Shown here: positions 49,430 through 59,705 of the stretch, in pieces
How the letters are laid out: each line of letters begins with the position of its first letter
Position numbering within the stretch: the first letter of the stretch is position 1
DNA from: Sphingomonas sp. BT-65
GTDB lineage: Bacteria; Pseudomonadota; Alphaproteobacteria; Sphingomonadales; Sphingomonadaceae
Assembly: GCF_026107375.2 (NCBI RefSeq)
Contig: NZ_JAPCIA010000001.1
Location: 682,001 to 746,000 of the forward strand
Direction of reading: 5' to 3'
DNA length: 64,000 nt
Notes under the pieces: model-generated
Told to the model about the DNA's origin: nothing
The model's input: only the letters and a program-made list of their open reading frames with translations
Database searches by the model: none
Translations under genes and position numbers: made by a program

Positions 49430-50365
49430 TCAAAGCGCCTTCTCCAGCGCCTCGATATCATCCATCGTCACCACGCTCGTGACCGCGGCATCCGGCGCAA
49501 TGCGCTTGACCATCGCGCCCAGCACCTTGCCGCCCAGCTCGACGAACTCGCCTACGCCCGCGTCGAACATCGCCGCCACCGACTCGCGCCAGCGCACCAT
49601 GCCGGTCACCTGCTCGACCAGCAGCGTGCGGATCGTATCCGGGTCGTGCACCGGCGAGGCGGTTACGTTCGCATAGACCGGCACCAGCGGCGGACGGATC
49701 GCGACCTGCGCCAGCGCCTTCTCCATCGCGTCGGCCGCGGGCTGCATCATCGGGCAGTGGAACGGCGCCGAGACCGGCAGCAGCACCGCGCGCTTGGCGC
49801 CATGATCCTTGGCAAGTCCCACCGCGCGGTCGATCGCGCCCTTGGCGCCCGAGATCACCACCTGCGAAGGATCATTGTCATTGGCGACGGTGCAAACCTC
49901 ACCCTCGGCCGCGGCATCGGCGATCGCCTGCGCCTTGACCAGATCCGCGCCGAGCAAGGCCGCCATCGCGCCCTCGCCCACCGGCACCGCCGCCTGCATC
50001 GCCTGCCCGCGCAGCTTGAGCAGCTTTGCCGTCACGCCCAGATCGAGCGCCCCCGCGGCGCACAGCGCGGTATATTCACCCAGCGAGTGCCCCGCGACGA
50101 AATCGGCCTTCTCCGCCAGCCGCACGCCGCCTTCCCTCTCCAGCACGCGCAGCACCGCGATGGCATGCGCCATGATCGCCGGCTGGGCGTTCTCGGTCAG
50201 CAGCAGGTCGCCCTCCGGCCCCTCGGTCATCAGCTTGAACAGCTTCTGTCCCAGCGCTTCGTCCACTTCCTGGAACACTTCGCGCGCCGCCACGCTCGCC
50301 TGCGCCAGCGCAAGGCCCATGCCGACCGACTGGCTTCCCTGCCCCGGAAAGATGAAGGCACGCAT
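49430..50365 (-). CDS. fabD: Malonyl-CoA:ACP transacylase
   Basis: The enzyme loads malonyl groups on ACP. The 311-residue protein starts MRAFIFPGQGSQSVGMGLAL; the nucleophile Ser lies in GHSLGEYTALCAAGAL, and APFHCPMM holds the catalytic His. The ATG at 50365 gives the conserved N-terminus; the frame is open much further upstream but that part is antisense to the RcnB-like gene. fabD, fabG, acpP and fabF are in order on one strand, interrupted only by the GxxExxY element. Confidence 0.96.
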   Translation of the reverse strand: MRAFIFPGQGSQSVGMGLALAQASVAAREVFQEVDEALGQKLFKLMTEGPEGDLLLTENAQPAIMAHAIAVLRVLEREGGVRLAEKADFVAGHSLGEYTALCAAGALDLGVTAKLLKLRGQAMQAAVPVGEGAMAALLGADLVKAQAIADAAAEGEVCTVANDNDPSQVVISGAKGAIDRAVGLAKDHGAKRAVLLPVSAPFHCPMMQPAADAMEKALAQVAIRPPLVPVYANVTASPVHDPDTIRTLLVEQVTGMVRWRESVAAMFDAGVGEFVELGGKVLGAMVKRIAPDAAVTSVVTMDDIEALEKAL

Positions 50366-50557
50366 GTTCAGGCTCCTCTCGAAATCAGGCGGCTGCCCTA
50401 AGACCCGCGCTCGCCGACCGCAAGATGAACGAACGCGACAGGCTTGCGACAATCGGTGACCATTTTCGGGAGCGCGTGCGAAACTTCCGCGACACGCCAC
50501 CCCCAAACATGTCCCTGTGGCCGCTGAGGGCGACTGCATGAAGTGAGGAGACAGGAT

Positions 50558-50923
50558 ATGAAGAAGTTCGTGCTCGCGGCGGTCGCCGCCTCGATGATCG
50601 CCAGCCCGGTGCTGATGGCCACCCCTGCCGCCGCCGCGCCGCAGCGGCAGACCACCACCGTGGTCAAGCACAAGCCGAACGGCAAGGTCGTGGTCAAGAG
50701 GACCACGGTGAAGAAGGCGCCGGTCCAGTATCGCAGCTGGAAGCGTGGCCAGCGCTTCGACAGCCGCTACGCCCGCAACTACCGGCAGATCGACTATCGC
50801 CACTATCGCGGCCTCAAGGCGCCGCCCCGCGGCTACCGCTACGTCCAGTCGGGCAATGACGCGGTGCTGGTCGGCGTCACCAGCGGCATCGTCGCCGCGG
50901 TGATCGCGAACATCATCCGGTAA
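50558..50923 (+). CDS. RcnB-family exported protein
   Basis: The 121-residue protein has a signal peptide (KKFVLAAVAASMIASPVLMATPAAAA) and a basic mature part. The motif WKRGQRFDSRYARNYRQIDYRHY followed by LKAPPRGYRYVQSGNDAVLV is that of RcnB/YohN-type periplasmic proteins. E. coli RcnB takes part in nickel and cobalt balance, but the sphingomonad members are not characterised. GAGGAGACAGG precedes the ATG. Confidence 0.88.
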   Translation: MKKFVLAAVAASMIASPVLMATPAAAAPQRQTTTVVKHKPNGKVVVKRTTVKKAPVQYRSWKRGQRFDSRYARNYRQIDYRHYRGLKAPPRGYRYVQSGNDAVLVGVTSGIVAAVIANIIR

Positions 50924-50957
50924 GCCCGCACAGGCCTACCAAACTCAGCTTCCTCCG

Positions 50958-50986
50958 GGCGGCGGGGTGTCAACCACCCCGCCGCC
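50958..50986 (+). terminator. Strong hairpin, probable terminator after the RcnB-like gene
   Basis: A perfect 12-base-pair stem GGCGGCGGGGTG / CACCCCGCCGCC with loop TCAAC. Only TT follows, so rho-independent action is uncertain. Confidence 0.65.
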
Positions 50987-51145
50987 TTCGCGCATGCGTG
51001 ATTTTCTGCTTTCAATGTTGGAATTCAGATGCTTGCATCACTTCATGTAGAGATGATGCGAGCTCGCGAATGACACCGACACCCCTCAAAACTGTCAACC
51101 GATCTTGTCAACTTCGTCAACTTTGGCGTGAAGAATCAACCTTCC
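50987..51145. other. AT-richer intergenic stretch upstream of the rpsF promoter
   Basis: With the features listed next to it, this fills the 360 bases between the RcnB-like gene and rpsF. It is AT-richer than the window average. TTGTCAACTTCGTCAAC contains two TCAAC repeats. No gene is seen. Confidence 0.4.
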
Positions 51146-51174
51146 CTTGCAATTCGCCGCACCCCGGCGTAGAG
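51146..51174 (+). promoter_or_regulatory. Candidate promoter of the rpsF operon
   Basis: CTTGCA (51146-51151), a 17-base spacer, then GTAGAG (51169-51174). This is the GC-rich form of a sigma-70-type promoter common before ribosomal genes. It would give a leader of about 105 bases. Confidence 0.4.
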
Positions 51175-51186
51175 GCGCCACCGTTG

Positions 51187-51213
51187 AGCGGCAGCCTCGG
51201 CTGGCCGCTTTTC
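51187..51213 (+). promoter_or_regulatory. Leader hairpin upstream of rpsF, possible autoregulatory site
   Basis: AGCGGC-AGC-CTCG-GCT-G-GCCGCT folds into a stem of nine pairs with one bulged G and ends in TTTTC. It could be an attenuator or a ribosomal-protein (S6:S18) binding site. No firm match to the published motif was made. Confidence 0.4.
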
Positions 51214-51285
51214 GTATTTGGAACGACAGCCGGAGGGGCGTCGCACGGTGCGGCGTCAGCGATCGGCCAACAGTGAGAAAGACGC

Positions 51286-51684
51286 ATGGCTCTGTACGAG
51301 CATGTGTTCCTTGCGCGCCAGGATCTGGCACAGGCGCAGGTGGACGCACTGGCGGAAACCGCCACCAAGATCGTCGAGGACAACGCCGGCAAGGTCGTCA
51401 AGACCGAGACCTGGGGTCTTCGTTCGCTCGCCTACAAGATCGCGAAGAACCGCAAGGCGCATTACGTGATGCTCGAGATCGACGCCCCCGCGGGTGTCGT
51501 CGCCGAGCTCGAGCGCCAGACGCAGATCAACGAGGACGTGATCCGCTACATGACCGTCCGCGTGGACGAGCTGGAGCAGGGCCCGACCGTGATGATGCGC
51601 AAGGGTCAGGACCGCGAGCGCGGCCGCGGCCGTCGTGATCGTGAAGAAGGTGGCAACACCGGCTTCGGCGGCCAGGGCGAGTAA
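51286..51684 (+). CDS. rpsF: 30S ribosomal protein S6
   Basis: The 132-residue protein starts [20 protein letters not shown] and contains [20 protein letters not shown] and [17 protein letters not shown], the S6 fold. The C-terminal arginine-rich tail ([16 protein letters not shown]) is usual for alphaproteobacterial S6. First gene of rpsF-rpsR-rplI. Confidence 0.97.
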   Translation: MALYEHVFLARQDLAQAQVDALAETATKIVEDNAGKVVKTETWGLRSLAYKIAKNRKAHYVMLEIDAPAGVVAELERQTQINEDVIRYMTVRVDELEQGPTVMMRKGQDRERGRGRRDREEGGNTGFGGQGE

Positions 51685-51696
51685 GGAGAGAGTATC

Positions 51697-51921
51697 ATGG
51701 CACGACCCTTTTTCCGCCGCCGCAAGAGCTGCCCCTTCTCCGCGAAGGACGCGCCCCGGATCGACTATAAGGACGTCCGCCTGCTGCAGGGCTTCGTCTC
51801 CGAGCGTGGCAAGATCGTCCCCTCGCGTATCACCTCGGTGAGCGCGAAGAAGCAGCGCGAGCTCGCCATCGCGATCAAGCGCGCCCGTCACCTGGGCCTG
51901 CTGCCCTTCATCGTTAAGTAA
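51697..51921 (+). CDS. rpsR: 30S ribosomal protein S18
   Basis: The 74-residue protein starts [20 protein letters not shown] and has the S18 core [20 protein letters not shown] and [20 protein letters not shown]. It pairs with S6 in the ribosome platform. It lies 12 bases after rpsF, with AAGGAGAG before the ATG. Confidence 0.97.
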   Translation: MARPFFRRRKSCPFSAKDAPRIDYKDVRLLQGFVSERGKIVPSRITSVSAKKQRELAIAIKRARHLGLLPFIVK

Positions 51922-51932
51922 GGAGCGGACCC

Positions 51933-52532
51933 ATGGAAGTCATTCTGCTCGAGCGGGTCGAGAAGCTCGGCCATATCGGCGACGTGGTGAAGGTGAAGGA
52001 CGGGTTCGCCCGCAACTTCCTGCTCCCGAACAAGAAGGCGCTGCGCGCCAACGAGGCCAACCGCAAGGTCTTCGAAGCCAATCGTGATCGCCTGGTCGCC
52101 GAGAACGCCGCCAAGCGTAGCGAGGCCGAGAAGGAATCGAAGGGCCTCGAGGGCGTTTCGGTCACCCTGATCCGCCAGGCGTCGAACACCGGCCAGCTCT
52201 ACGGCTCGGTCGCGGTGCGCGACATCGTCGAGGCGCTGGTCGCCGACGGCCACAAGGTCAACAAGTCGCAGGTCGTCCTCGACAAGCCGATCAAGGCGAT
52301 CGGCCTGTCCGAGGTCAAGGTCGCGCTCCACGCCGAGGTCGCGGTGACCGTCAAGGTCAACGTCGCCCGCTCGCCCGAAGAGGCCGAGATGCAGGCGCAG
52401 GGCGTCGACGTCATGGCCGCGATGTTCGAGAAGGACGAGACCGGCTTCGTGGAAGCCCGCGACCCCAACCTCGAGCCCGGCGAGATCGCCGCGGATGAGG
52501 CCCCGGCCGCCGAGGAGCAGGCCGAGGGCTGA
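51933..52532 (+). CDS. rplI: 50S ribosomal protein L9
   Basis: The 199-residue protein starts MEVILLERVEKLGHIGDVVK. The conserved GYARNFL-like segment reads GFARNFLLPNKKALRA. A long connecting helix follows, then the C-terminal domain with SVAVRDIVEAL. The acidic extension after residue 150 (EKDETGFVEARD, EAPAAEEQAEG) makes it longer than the E. coli protein (149), as is common in sphingomonads. GGAG precedes the ATG. Confidence 0.96.
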   Translation: MEVILLERVEKLGHIGDVVKVKDGFARNFLLPNKKALRANEANRKVFEANRDRLVAENAAKRSEAEKESKGLEGVSVTLIRQASNTGQLYGSVAVRDIVEALVADGHKVNKSQVVLDKPIKAIGLSEVKVALHAEVAVTVKVNVARSPEEAEMQAQGVDVMAAMFEKDETGFVEARDPNLEPGEIAADEAPAAEEQAEG

Positions 52533-52560
52533 CCCCTCGCCATTCCGGCACGAAACAGAG

Positions 52561-52590
52561 AAGGCCGTCCGGCAAACCGGGCGGCCTTTT
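52561..52590 (+). terminator. Rho-independent terminator of the rpsF-rpsR-rplI operon
   Basis: A 12-base-pair stem AAGGCCGTCCGG / CCGGGCGGCCTT with one T-G wobble and loop CAAA, then TTTT (52587-52590). Confidence 0.88.
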
Positions 52591-52678
52591 CCGTTTCCGG
52601 CCGCTTGCAATGTTGGATTTCGCTTGCTCAACTGGTCTTGTGGCTGACGCCATCGCTCTTTGACTTGTCGATCAACCG

Positions 52679-53294
52679 ATGATCTTCGCCATTCACTTCA
52701 TTGTCGCCCTTTCTCTGCTCGCCTCACCCACCGCTGCCAGTTCGGCGCTGGAACGCGAGATCATCGCCGAGCTCAACCGTGCTCGCACCGACCCGGACGG
52801 CTATGCCGACCGACTCGCCGTCTATCGCCGCTATTTCAACGGCAAGATCGCCCGCTACCCCGGCAATCCTGACGGACTGCGCACCGCCGAAGGGGTTGCG
52901 GCGGTCGACGAAGCGATCCGCGTACTGCGGCGGCAGCCGCCCGTCCGGACCGTCAGCGCCGCTGCGTTGCTCGCTCGCGCCGCGCGACCACGTCGAGGAA
53001 CAGGGGCCGCGCGGCGTCACCGGCCACCCTTCGGCCAATGGCGACCGCGTCCGCCAGCGGCTCGTCCGCCGTGGGGGCGGCGCCTATGTCGCGGAGGTCA
53101 TCACTTACGGCCCGCCCAGCGCGGTCGAGGTAGTTCGGCAGCTGATCGTCGACGACAATGTGCCCGATCGCGGGCATCGCCGGTCGGTCTATGCCGCACA
53201 ATGGGCCTATGCCGGTGCCGCCTGCGGACCGCACAAGCGCTACAAGGTGATGTGCGTCGTCACCTTCGCACGAACGGCGAACGGTCACCCCTGA
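52679..53294 (+). pseudogene. Frameshifted CAP (SCP)-domain exported protein gene
   Basis: The first frame encodes a signal peptide (MIFAIHFIVALSLLASPTAASSAL) and the start of a CAP domain (EREIIAELNRARTDPDGYAD, YFNGKIARYPG). Near 52980-52986 the frame is lost in the run CGCGCCGCGCGACC. The domain continues two frames on, from Asp at 52986: DHVEEQGPRGVTGHPSANGD, then YVAEVITYGPPSAVEVVRQL and RRSVYAAQWAYAGAACGPHK to the stop at 53292-53294. Loss of two bases (CG) in the GC repeat would explain it, restoring AARDHVEE. A sequencing error in the GC run is as likely as a true mutation. Intact, the product would be about 205 residues. Confidence 0.8.
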
Positions 53295-53299
53295 CGTGA

Positions 53300-55078
53300 C
53301 TATTTCCGCCCGAACAGTTTCTCGATGTCGCCATGCGCCAGCTTCACCCAGGTCGGGCGGCCGTGGTTGCACTGGCCCGAGTGGGGCGTGACCTCCATCT
53401 CGCGGAGCAGCGCGTTCATCTCCGCCACCGACAGCACCCGCCCTGCGCGCACCGATCCGTGGCACGCCATCGTCGCCGCGACATGGTCGAGCCGCTCCTT
53501 GAGGCTCAGCGCCTCGTCGAACGCCGCCAGCTCGTCGGCGATGTCGGTGACCAAAGCGGTCACGTCGCCCCCGCCGAGCATCGCCGGGGTCGCCCGCACC
53601 AGCATCGCCCGCGGCCCGAAGCGTTCAAGCTCGAGACCGAACTCGGCCAGCTCCGCCGCCCGCGCCTCAAGCCGGTCGCAGGCCGGCTCGTCGAGCTCGA
53701 CTACTTCGGGCAGCAGCAGCGCCTGGCTCGCCACCCCGCCATTGCTCATCGCCCGCCGCATCCGCTCGAGCACCAGCCGCTCGTGCGCGGCATGCTGGTC
53801 GACCAGCACCAAGCCATCCTCGGCCTCGGCGACGATATAGGTGCGCGCCACCTGCCCCCGCGCCACGCCGAGCGGGAAGCTGGTGACACCCGGCACTGGC
53901 TCAGCCGCCGGTTCGGCGCGGGCCTGGGGCGGCGCGATGAAGCTCGCCCGGCGGTCGAACACGGCATGGGGTCGCACGAGCGTCGTGTCACCGGCGCCCA
54001 CGCCCCACAAATTTTGCTGCGGCTCAGGCGTTGGTGCCGGCTGCTCGGACTGCCACAGCCCCATCACGGCGGCATCGGCCCGCTGCACGCTGCGGTGCCC
54101 CGCCTCGTCCAGCGCGCGCCGCAGCCCGCTGACGATCAGCCCGCGCGCCAGCTGCGGATCGCGGAAGCGCACCTCGGTCTTGGCCGGATGCACGTTCACG
54201 TCGACCTGGTCGGCGGGCACGTCGAGGAACAGCGCCACCACCGGATGCCGGTCGCGCGCCAGCATCTCGGCATATGCGCCGCGCACCGCTCCGGCGAGCA
54301 GCCGGTCCTTCACCGGCCGCCCGTTGACGAACAGATATTGATGGTCCGCCACGCCACGGTTGAAGGTCGGCAGCCCGGCAACCCCGCCCAGCACATGCCC
54401 CTCGCGCTCGAAATCGACCCCGACGCTGTTCGCCGCCAGCTCGCGATCGGTCAGCGCCGCCACCCGCTCCGGCCGGGTCATCCCCTTCTGTACGCTGAGC
54501 ACGCGCCGCCCGTCATGCTCGACCGAAAAGCCGATATCCGGCCGCGCCATCGCCAGCCGCTTCACCACGTCGAGGCACGCCGCATATTCGGCGCGAGTCG
54601 AGCGCAGGAACTTGCGCCGCGCCGGCACCTTCTCGAACAGCCCCTCGACCCGCACCCGCGTGCCTGGCGGGAGCGCGGCGGGGCCCTCGCCCGCCAGTGC
54701 GCCATTGTCGACGGTACGCGCCCAGCCTTCCGCTCCACGCACCCGGCTCTCGATCGTCAGCCGCGCGACGCTGGCGATCGACGGCAGCGCCTCGCCACGA
54801 AAGCCCAGGGTCGTCACCGCTTCGATCGCGTCATCGGGCAGTTTCGAGGTCGCGTGCCGTTCCAGCGCAAGTGCCATTTCGGCGCGGTCCATGCCGCAGC
54901 CGTCATCGGTCACCTCGATCAGGTCGATACCGCCGCCCGCGAGCCGCACCGCGATCCGCGAGGCGCCGGAATCGATCGCATTTTCCACAAGTTCCTTGAG
55001 CGCGCTGGCAGGGCGCTCCACCACTTCGCCCGCGGCAATTCGATTGACAAGATGCTCCGGGAGACGGCGTATTGACAT
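53300..55078 (-). CDS. mutL: DNA mismatch repair protein MutL
   Basis: MutL couples mismatch recognition by MutS to strand incision. The N-terminal GHKL ATPase has ELVENAIDSGASRI, DDGCGM and TLGFRGEALPSIASV. The C-terminal dimerisation domain contains DQHAAHERLVLERM, the metal-binding motif DQHA(X)2E(X)4E of MutL endonucleases, in keeping with bacteria that lack MutH. The 592-residue length is normal. Confidence 0.96.
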   Translation of the reverse strand: MSIRRLPEHLVNRIAAGEVVERPASALKELVENAIDSGASRIAVRLAGGGIDLIEVTDDGCGMDRAEMALALERHATSKLPDDAIEAVTTLGFRGEALPSIASVARLTIESRVRGAEGWARTVDNGALAGEGPAALPPGTRVRVEGLFEKVPARRKFLRSTRAEYAACLDVVKRLAMARPDIGFSVEHDGRRVLSVQKGMTRPERVAALTDRELAANSVGVDFEREGHVLGGVAGLPTFNRGVADHQYLFVNGRPVKDRLLAGAVRGAYAEMLARDRHPVVALFLDVPADQVDVNVHPAKTEVRFRDPQLARGLIVSGLRRALDEAGHRSVQRADAAVMGLWQSEQPAPTPEPQQNLWGVGAGDTTLVRPHAVFDRRASFIAPPQARAEPAAEPVPGVTSFPLGVARGQVARTYIVAEAEDGLVLVDQHAAHERLVLERMRRAMSNGGVASQALLLPEVVELDEPACDRLEARAAELAEFGLELERFGPRAMLVRATPAMLGGGDVTALVTDIADELAAFDEALSLKERLDHVAATMACHGSVRAGRVLSVAEMNALLREMEVTPHSGQCNHGRPTWVKLAHGDIEKLFGRK

Positions 55079-55174
55079 GGACGCCGGTGTAGCCCAAGCG
55101 GCGCCATTCCGCGACCCGTATCCGCCAGATTTCCCCGGCCGGAGTCGATCCGCCGGGGCGGGTCAGGATTATAG

Positions 55175-56269
<1,095 letters not shown>

Positions 56270-56284
56270 CGGGGACGAGAGGAA

Positions 56285-57166
56285 ATGGCGCCGCCACGTA
56301 ACCGGCGCCCCGGATTTTCACGGCGGGCGCAATACGGCCTCTTCATCAGCTATGTCCTCGCGGCTGGCGGCGCGCTGGTCGGCGTGGTGTTGCTGGTGCT
56401 CTCCTTCCTCCACCCGCCGGCCTATGCGGTGGCGCGCGGCACGCTGGCCGAGCTCGTGACGCCGATCGCCTCGGGGCTCGACTGGACGCGGCGCGGCATC
56501 TCCGGCATCCCTGAGGGCATCGGCAGCTATTTCGGCGTGCGCGGCGAGAATGCGCGGCTGCGCGCCGAGGCCGAAGCCAACCGCAAGCTGGTCGACGAAG
56601 CGCGCACCATCGCCTATGACAACAAGCGTCTGCGGGCCGTGCTCAAGCTGCGCGACCGCGTCGCCCAGCCCGTGGCGACCGCGCGCCTCGTCTATTCGAC
56701 TGGATCGAGCACCCGGCGCTTCGCGACGCTCAACGCCGGATCGTGGCAGGGCGTGCGCGCTGGCCAGCCCGTGCGCGGGCCCGACGGGCTGATCGGCCGG
56801 GTGATCGAGGTCAGCCCCAACACCGCACGCATCCTGCTGATCCTCGATCCCGAGAGCATCGTCCCGGTGCGCCGCGTCCGCGACGGCCTGCCGGCGATCG
56901 CCGCGGGCCGCGGCGACGGGCTGATCGAGATCCGCTCGGCCGGCGCGGCGCAGGTACTGTTCGAGCCGGGCGACGCCTTCGTCACCTCCGGCACCGGCGG
57001 CATCTTCCCGCCCAACATCGCAGTGGCGCAGGTGCGCCGCCGCTCGCGCGACACCGCGGAAGCGGCGACCTTCGCCAGCCCGGATTCGCTCGACTATGCG
57101 ATCGTGCAGCAAGCCTATTTCCCGGAGGCGGGCGACATCCGTGTCCGCGAGGCTGCACCACAGTGA
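56285..57166 (+). CDS. mreC: Rod-shape-determining protein MreC
   Basis: The 293-residue protein has one N-terminal membrane helix (YGLFISYVLAAGGALVGVVLLVLSFL), a short coiled coil (NARLRAEAEANRKLVDEARTI) and a periplasmic beta-barrel domain containing GPDGLIGRVIEVSPNTARIL and SGTGGIFPPNIAVAQV. It links MreB to the wall enzymes. Its stop overlaps the mreD GTG start. Confidence 0.95.
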   Translation: MAPPRNRRPGFSRRAQYGLFISYVLAAGGALVGVVLLVLSFLHPPAYAVARGTLAELVTPIASGLDWTRRGISGIPEGIGSYFGVRGENARLRAEAEANRKLVDEARTIAYDNKRLRAVLKLRDRVAQPVATARLVYSTGSSTRRFATLNAGSWQGVRAGQPVRGPDGLIGRVIEVSPNTARILLILDPESIVPVRRVRDGLPAIAAGRGDGLIEIRSAGAAQVLFEPGDAFVTSGTGGIFPPNIAVAQVRRRSRDTAEAATFASPDSLDYAIVQQAYFPEAGDIRVREAAPQ

Positions 57167-57675
57167 GCGGATCGCCCTATGCCGGCCTCGGCAAGGCCGA
57201 CACCTCGACTCGCGCCCGCTGGCTCGCTCCCCTGACGATCGTCATCGGCTCGCTGATGACGATCGTGCCGTTCAAGGCCTCCTTCCCGATCCTCCCGCCC
57301 TTCGGGCTGATGATGCTGCTCGCCTGGCGGCTTCATCGCCCTGACCTGCTCAAGCCGTGGGCGCCGGTGCTGCTCGGCTTCGTCGATGATTTGATCAGCG
57401 GCCAGCCGCTCGGCAATTCGATGCTGTTCTGGACGGTGTCGTTCATCGCCATCGATGTGCTAGATACCCGGATCGTGTGGCGGGATTTCCTGCAGGATTG
57501 GCTTCTGGCCGCGGGTGCGATCGGCTTCTGCCTGATCGGCGGCCGCCTCGTCGCGTCGCCGCTCGGCGCGCATGTCGATACCGTACTGCTGATCCAGATC
57601 GTCATCGCGGTTGCGCTGTTCCCGGTGTTCTCGCGCCTCGTCGCCCGCCTTGACGGCAAGCGGAGAGGGCGATGA
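57163..57675 (+). CDS. mreD: Rod-shape-determining protein MreD
   Basis: The start is the GTG of GTGA that overlaps the mreC stop, giving 170 residues. Five hydrophobic segments (around 22-40, 46-56, 66-85, 100-125 and 135-155) and the charged motif LLGFVDDLISGQPLG, typical of MreD, are present. The open frame extends back inside mreC without meaning. Confidence 0.92.
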   Translation: MSGSPYAGLGKADTSTRARWLAPLTIVIGSLMTIVPFKASFPILPPFGLMMLLAWRLHRPDLLKPWAPVLLGFVDDLISGQPLGNSMLFWTVSFIAIDVLDTRIVWRDFLQDWLLAAGAIGFCLIGGRLVASPLGAHVDTVLLIQIVIAVALFPVFSRLVARLDGKRRGR

Positions 57676-59705
57676 ACGGCCCGGTCCGCATGATTACCGA
57701 GGCGCAGCAGGGCTACAGCTTCTCGCGCCGCGCGCTGTTCCTCGGCGGTGCGCAGGTGGTCGGCGGCCTGATCCTCGCCGCACGCATGACCTGGCTCTCG
57801 GTCTATGAGAACGACAAGTACAAGCTGCTGGCCGAGAGCAACCGCGTCAATCTGACGCTGATTCCACCGCGCCGCGGCTGGATCGTCGACCGGGCCGGCG
57901 TGCCGATCGCCAACAACCGCACCGATTTCCGCGTCGACATCATCCCCGACCGGATGGAGAAGGAAAGCCGCGACCGCGTGCTTGGCCAGCTGCGCGACCT
58001 GCTGGCGCTGACCGCCGAGGATGTCGCGCGGATCCAGGAGGACCTCAAGGGCGCTGCCGGCTTCCAGCCGGTGCAGGTCGCCGAGAATCTCGACTGGGAG
58101 CGGTTCGCCGCGGTCAGCGTGCGCCTGCCCGAACTGCCCGGCGTCGCGCCGACGCGCGGGTTCGCGCGTAACTATCCCGCGGGCGCCGCGGTCGCCCATC
58201 TCATCGGCTATGTCGGCGCGGCGACCGCCGAGCAGTTCAAGGAGACCAAGGACCCGCTGCTCGTCACCCCGGGGTTCAAGCTCGGCAAGGACGGGCTCGA
58301 GAAGGTCCTGGAGAGCCCGCTGCGCGGCAAAGCCGGCGCCAAGCGGGTCGAGGTCACCGCGCGGGGCAAGCTGGTGCGCGAGCTCGCCACGCGCCCGGAT
58401 GACCCGGGCAGCACGGTGCGCCTCACCATCGATGCCGGGCTCCAGGAATATACCGCGCGGCGCCTCGGCAACGAATCCGGCTCGGTCACCGTGTTCGACG
58501 TCACCAATGGCGACATCCTCGCGATGGTGTCGATGCCGGCTTACGACCCCAACGCCTTTTCCGACGGGATCAGCCGCACCGAGTGGAAGATGCTGTCGGA
58601 GGACGACCATCTTCCACTGACCAACAAGACGCTCCAGGGCCTCTACCCGCCCGGATCGACCTTCAAGCCCGCGACCGCGCTCGCCATCCTCGGCGCTGGG
58701 GTCGATCCCAAGCGCGTGGTCTATTGCAATGGCGGCTATCAGCTCGGCAATCGCCGCTTCGGCTGCCTCGGCCGCCACGGGCCGATGACGATGCACACGG
58801 CGATTGCGCGCAGCTGCAACACCTATTTCTACACGATGGGACGCGAGATCGGGATCGAGGCGATCGCCGCAGCCGCGCGCAAGCTCGGCTTCGGCGCCGA
58901 GTTCGATCTTCCCCTGCCCTCGCAGCGCTACGGCACGGTGCCCGACAGCGCGTGGAAGCTGCGCCGCTACAAGCAGGAATGGACTCAGGCGGACACGCTC
59001 AATGCCGCGATCGGCCAGGGCTATGTGCTCGTCAGCCCCTTCCAGCTGGCGCTCTCGGCTGCGCGCGTCGCTTCGGGCCGCGCGCTGATCCCGGCGCTGC
59101 TCACCAGCCGGCGGCAGACCGCGCAGCATCTCGATTTCCCCGAGGAGCATCTCGCGATCGTCCGCGCCGGGATGGACGAGGTGGTCAACGGCCACGGCAC
59201 CGCCGGCGCCTCGCGCCTCCGGCTCGACGGGATCCGCATGGGCGGCAAGACCGGCACGGCGCAGGTCCGCCGCATCATGGACCGCAATCGCGGCCAGGGC
59301 GGCGAGTGGAAATATCGCGACCATGGTCTGTTCGTCTGCTTCGCGCCGGTCGACAATCCGCGCTACGCCGCCTCGGTGGTGATCGAGCACGGCATGGGCG
59401 GCGCCCGCGCCGCCGCGCCGGTGGCGAAGGACGTGCTCACCTGGCTGTTCGACCGGCAGCAGGCGATGGACACGCTGGCGCGCTTCGAGACCGAATGGGG
59501 CGGCGATATCCGCGCGCGCATGGCGGCGAAGGAGCTTGCCTATCGCGCGGCGCAGGGCCTGCCCGCCGCGGCGCCGACGCCGGGGGCCTCTCCCCTGCCC
59601 GCGCCGACCGCGACGCCCTCGCCTGGCGCGACGCCTGTGCCAGGCCCCTCACCCTCCGCGACGCCGCCTGCGGCTGCCGCGACGCCAGGGATCATTGCCG
59701 AATGA
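57672..59705 (+). CDS. mrdA: Penicillin-binding protein 2 (elongasome transpeptidase)
   Basis: This is the monofunctional DD-transpeptidase of lateral wall growth. The N-terminal membrane helix is near residues 24-40. The transpeptidase motifs are STFK in PPGSTFKPATAL, SCN in ARSCNTYFYTMG, and KTG in GGKTGTAQVRR. After about residue 630 the protein has a Pro/Ala/Thr-rich tail of about 45 residues (PTPGASPLPAPTATPSPGAT...) that is not part of the PBP2 fold. The ATG overlaps the mreD stop, and its own stop overlaps the rodA ATG. Confidence 0.95.
   Translation: MNGPVRMITEAQQGYSFSRRALFLGGAQVVGGLILAARMTWLSVYENDKYKLLAESNRVNLTLIPPRRGWIVDRAGVPIANNRTDFRVDIIPDRMEKESRDRVLGQLRDLLALTAEDVARIQEDLKGAAGFQPVQVAENLDWERFAAVSVRLPELPGVAPTRGFARNYPAGAAVAHLIGYVGAATAEQFKETKDPLLVTPGFKLGKDGLEKVLESPLRGKAGAKRVEVTARGKLVRELATRPDDPGSTVRLTIDAGLQEYTARRLGNESGSVTVFDVTNGDILAMVSMPAYDPNAFSDGISRTEWKMLSEDDHLPLTNKTLQGLYPPGSTFKPATALAILGAGVDPKRVVYCNGGYQLGNRRFGCLGRHGPMTMHTAIARSCNTYFYTMGREIGIEAIAAAARKLGFGAEFDLPLPSQRYGTVPDSAWKLRRYKQEWTQADTLNAAIGQGYVLVSPFQLALSAARVASGRALIPALLTSRRQTAQHLDFPEEHLAIVRAGMDEVVNGHGTAGASRLRLDGIRMGGKTGTAQVRRIMDRNRGQGGEWKYRDHGLFVCFAPVDNPRYAASVVIEHGMGGARAAAPVAKDVLTWLFDRQQAMDTLARFETEWGGDIRARMAAKELAYRAAQGLPAAAPTPGASPLPAPTATPSPGATPVPGPSPSATPPAAAATPGIIAE

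Noticed and set aside
50366..50803. N-terminal extension of the fabD frame
   Set aside because: It lies antisense to the RcnB-like gene; FabD starts at MRAFIFPGQGSQ.
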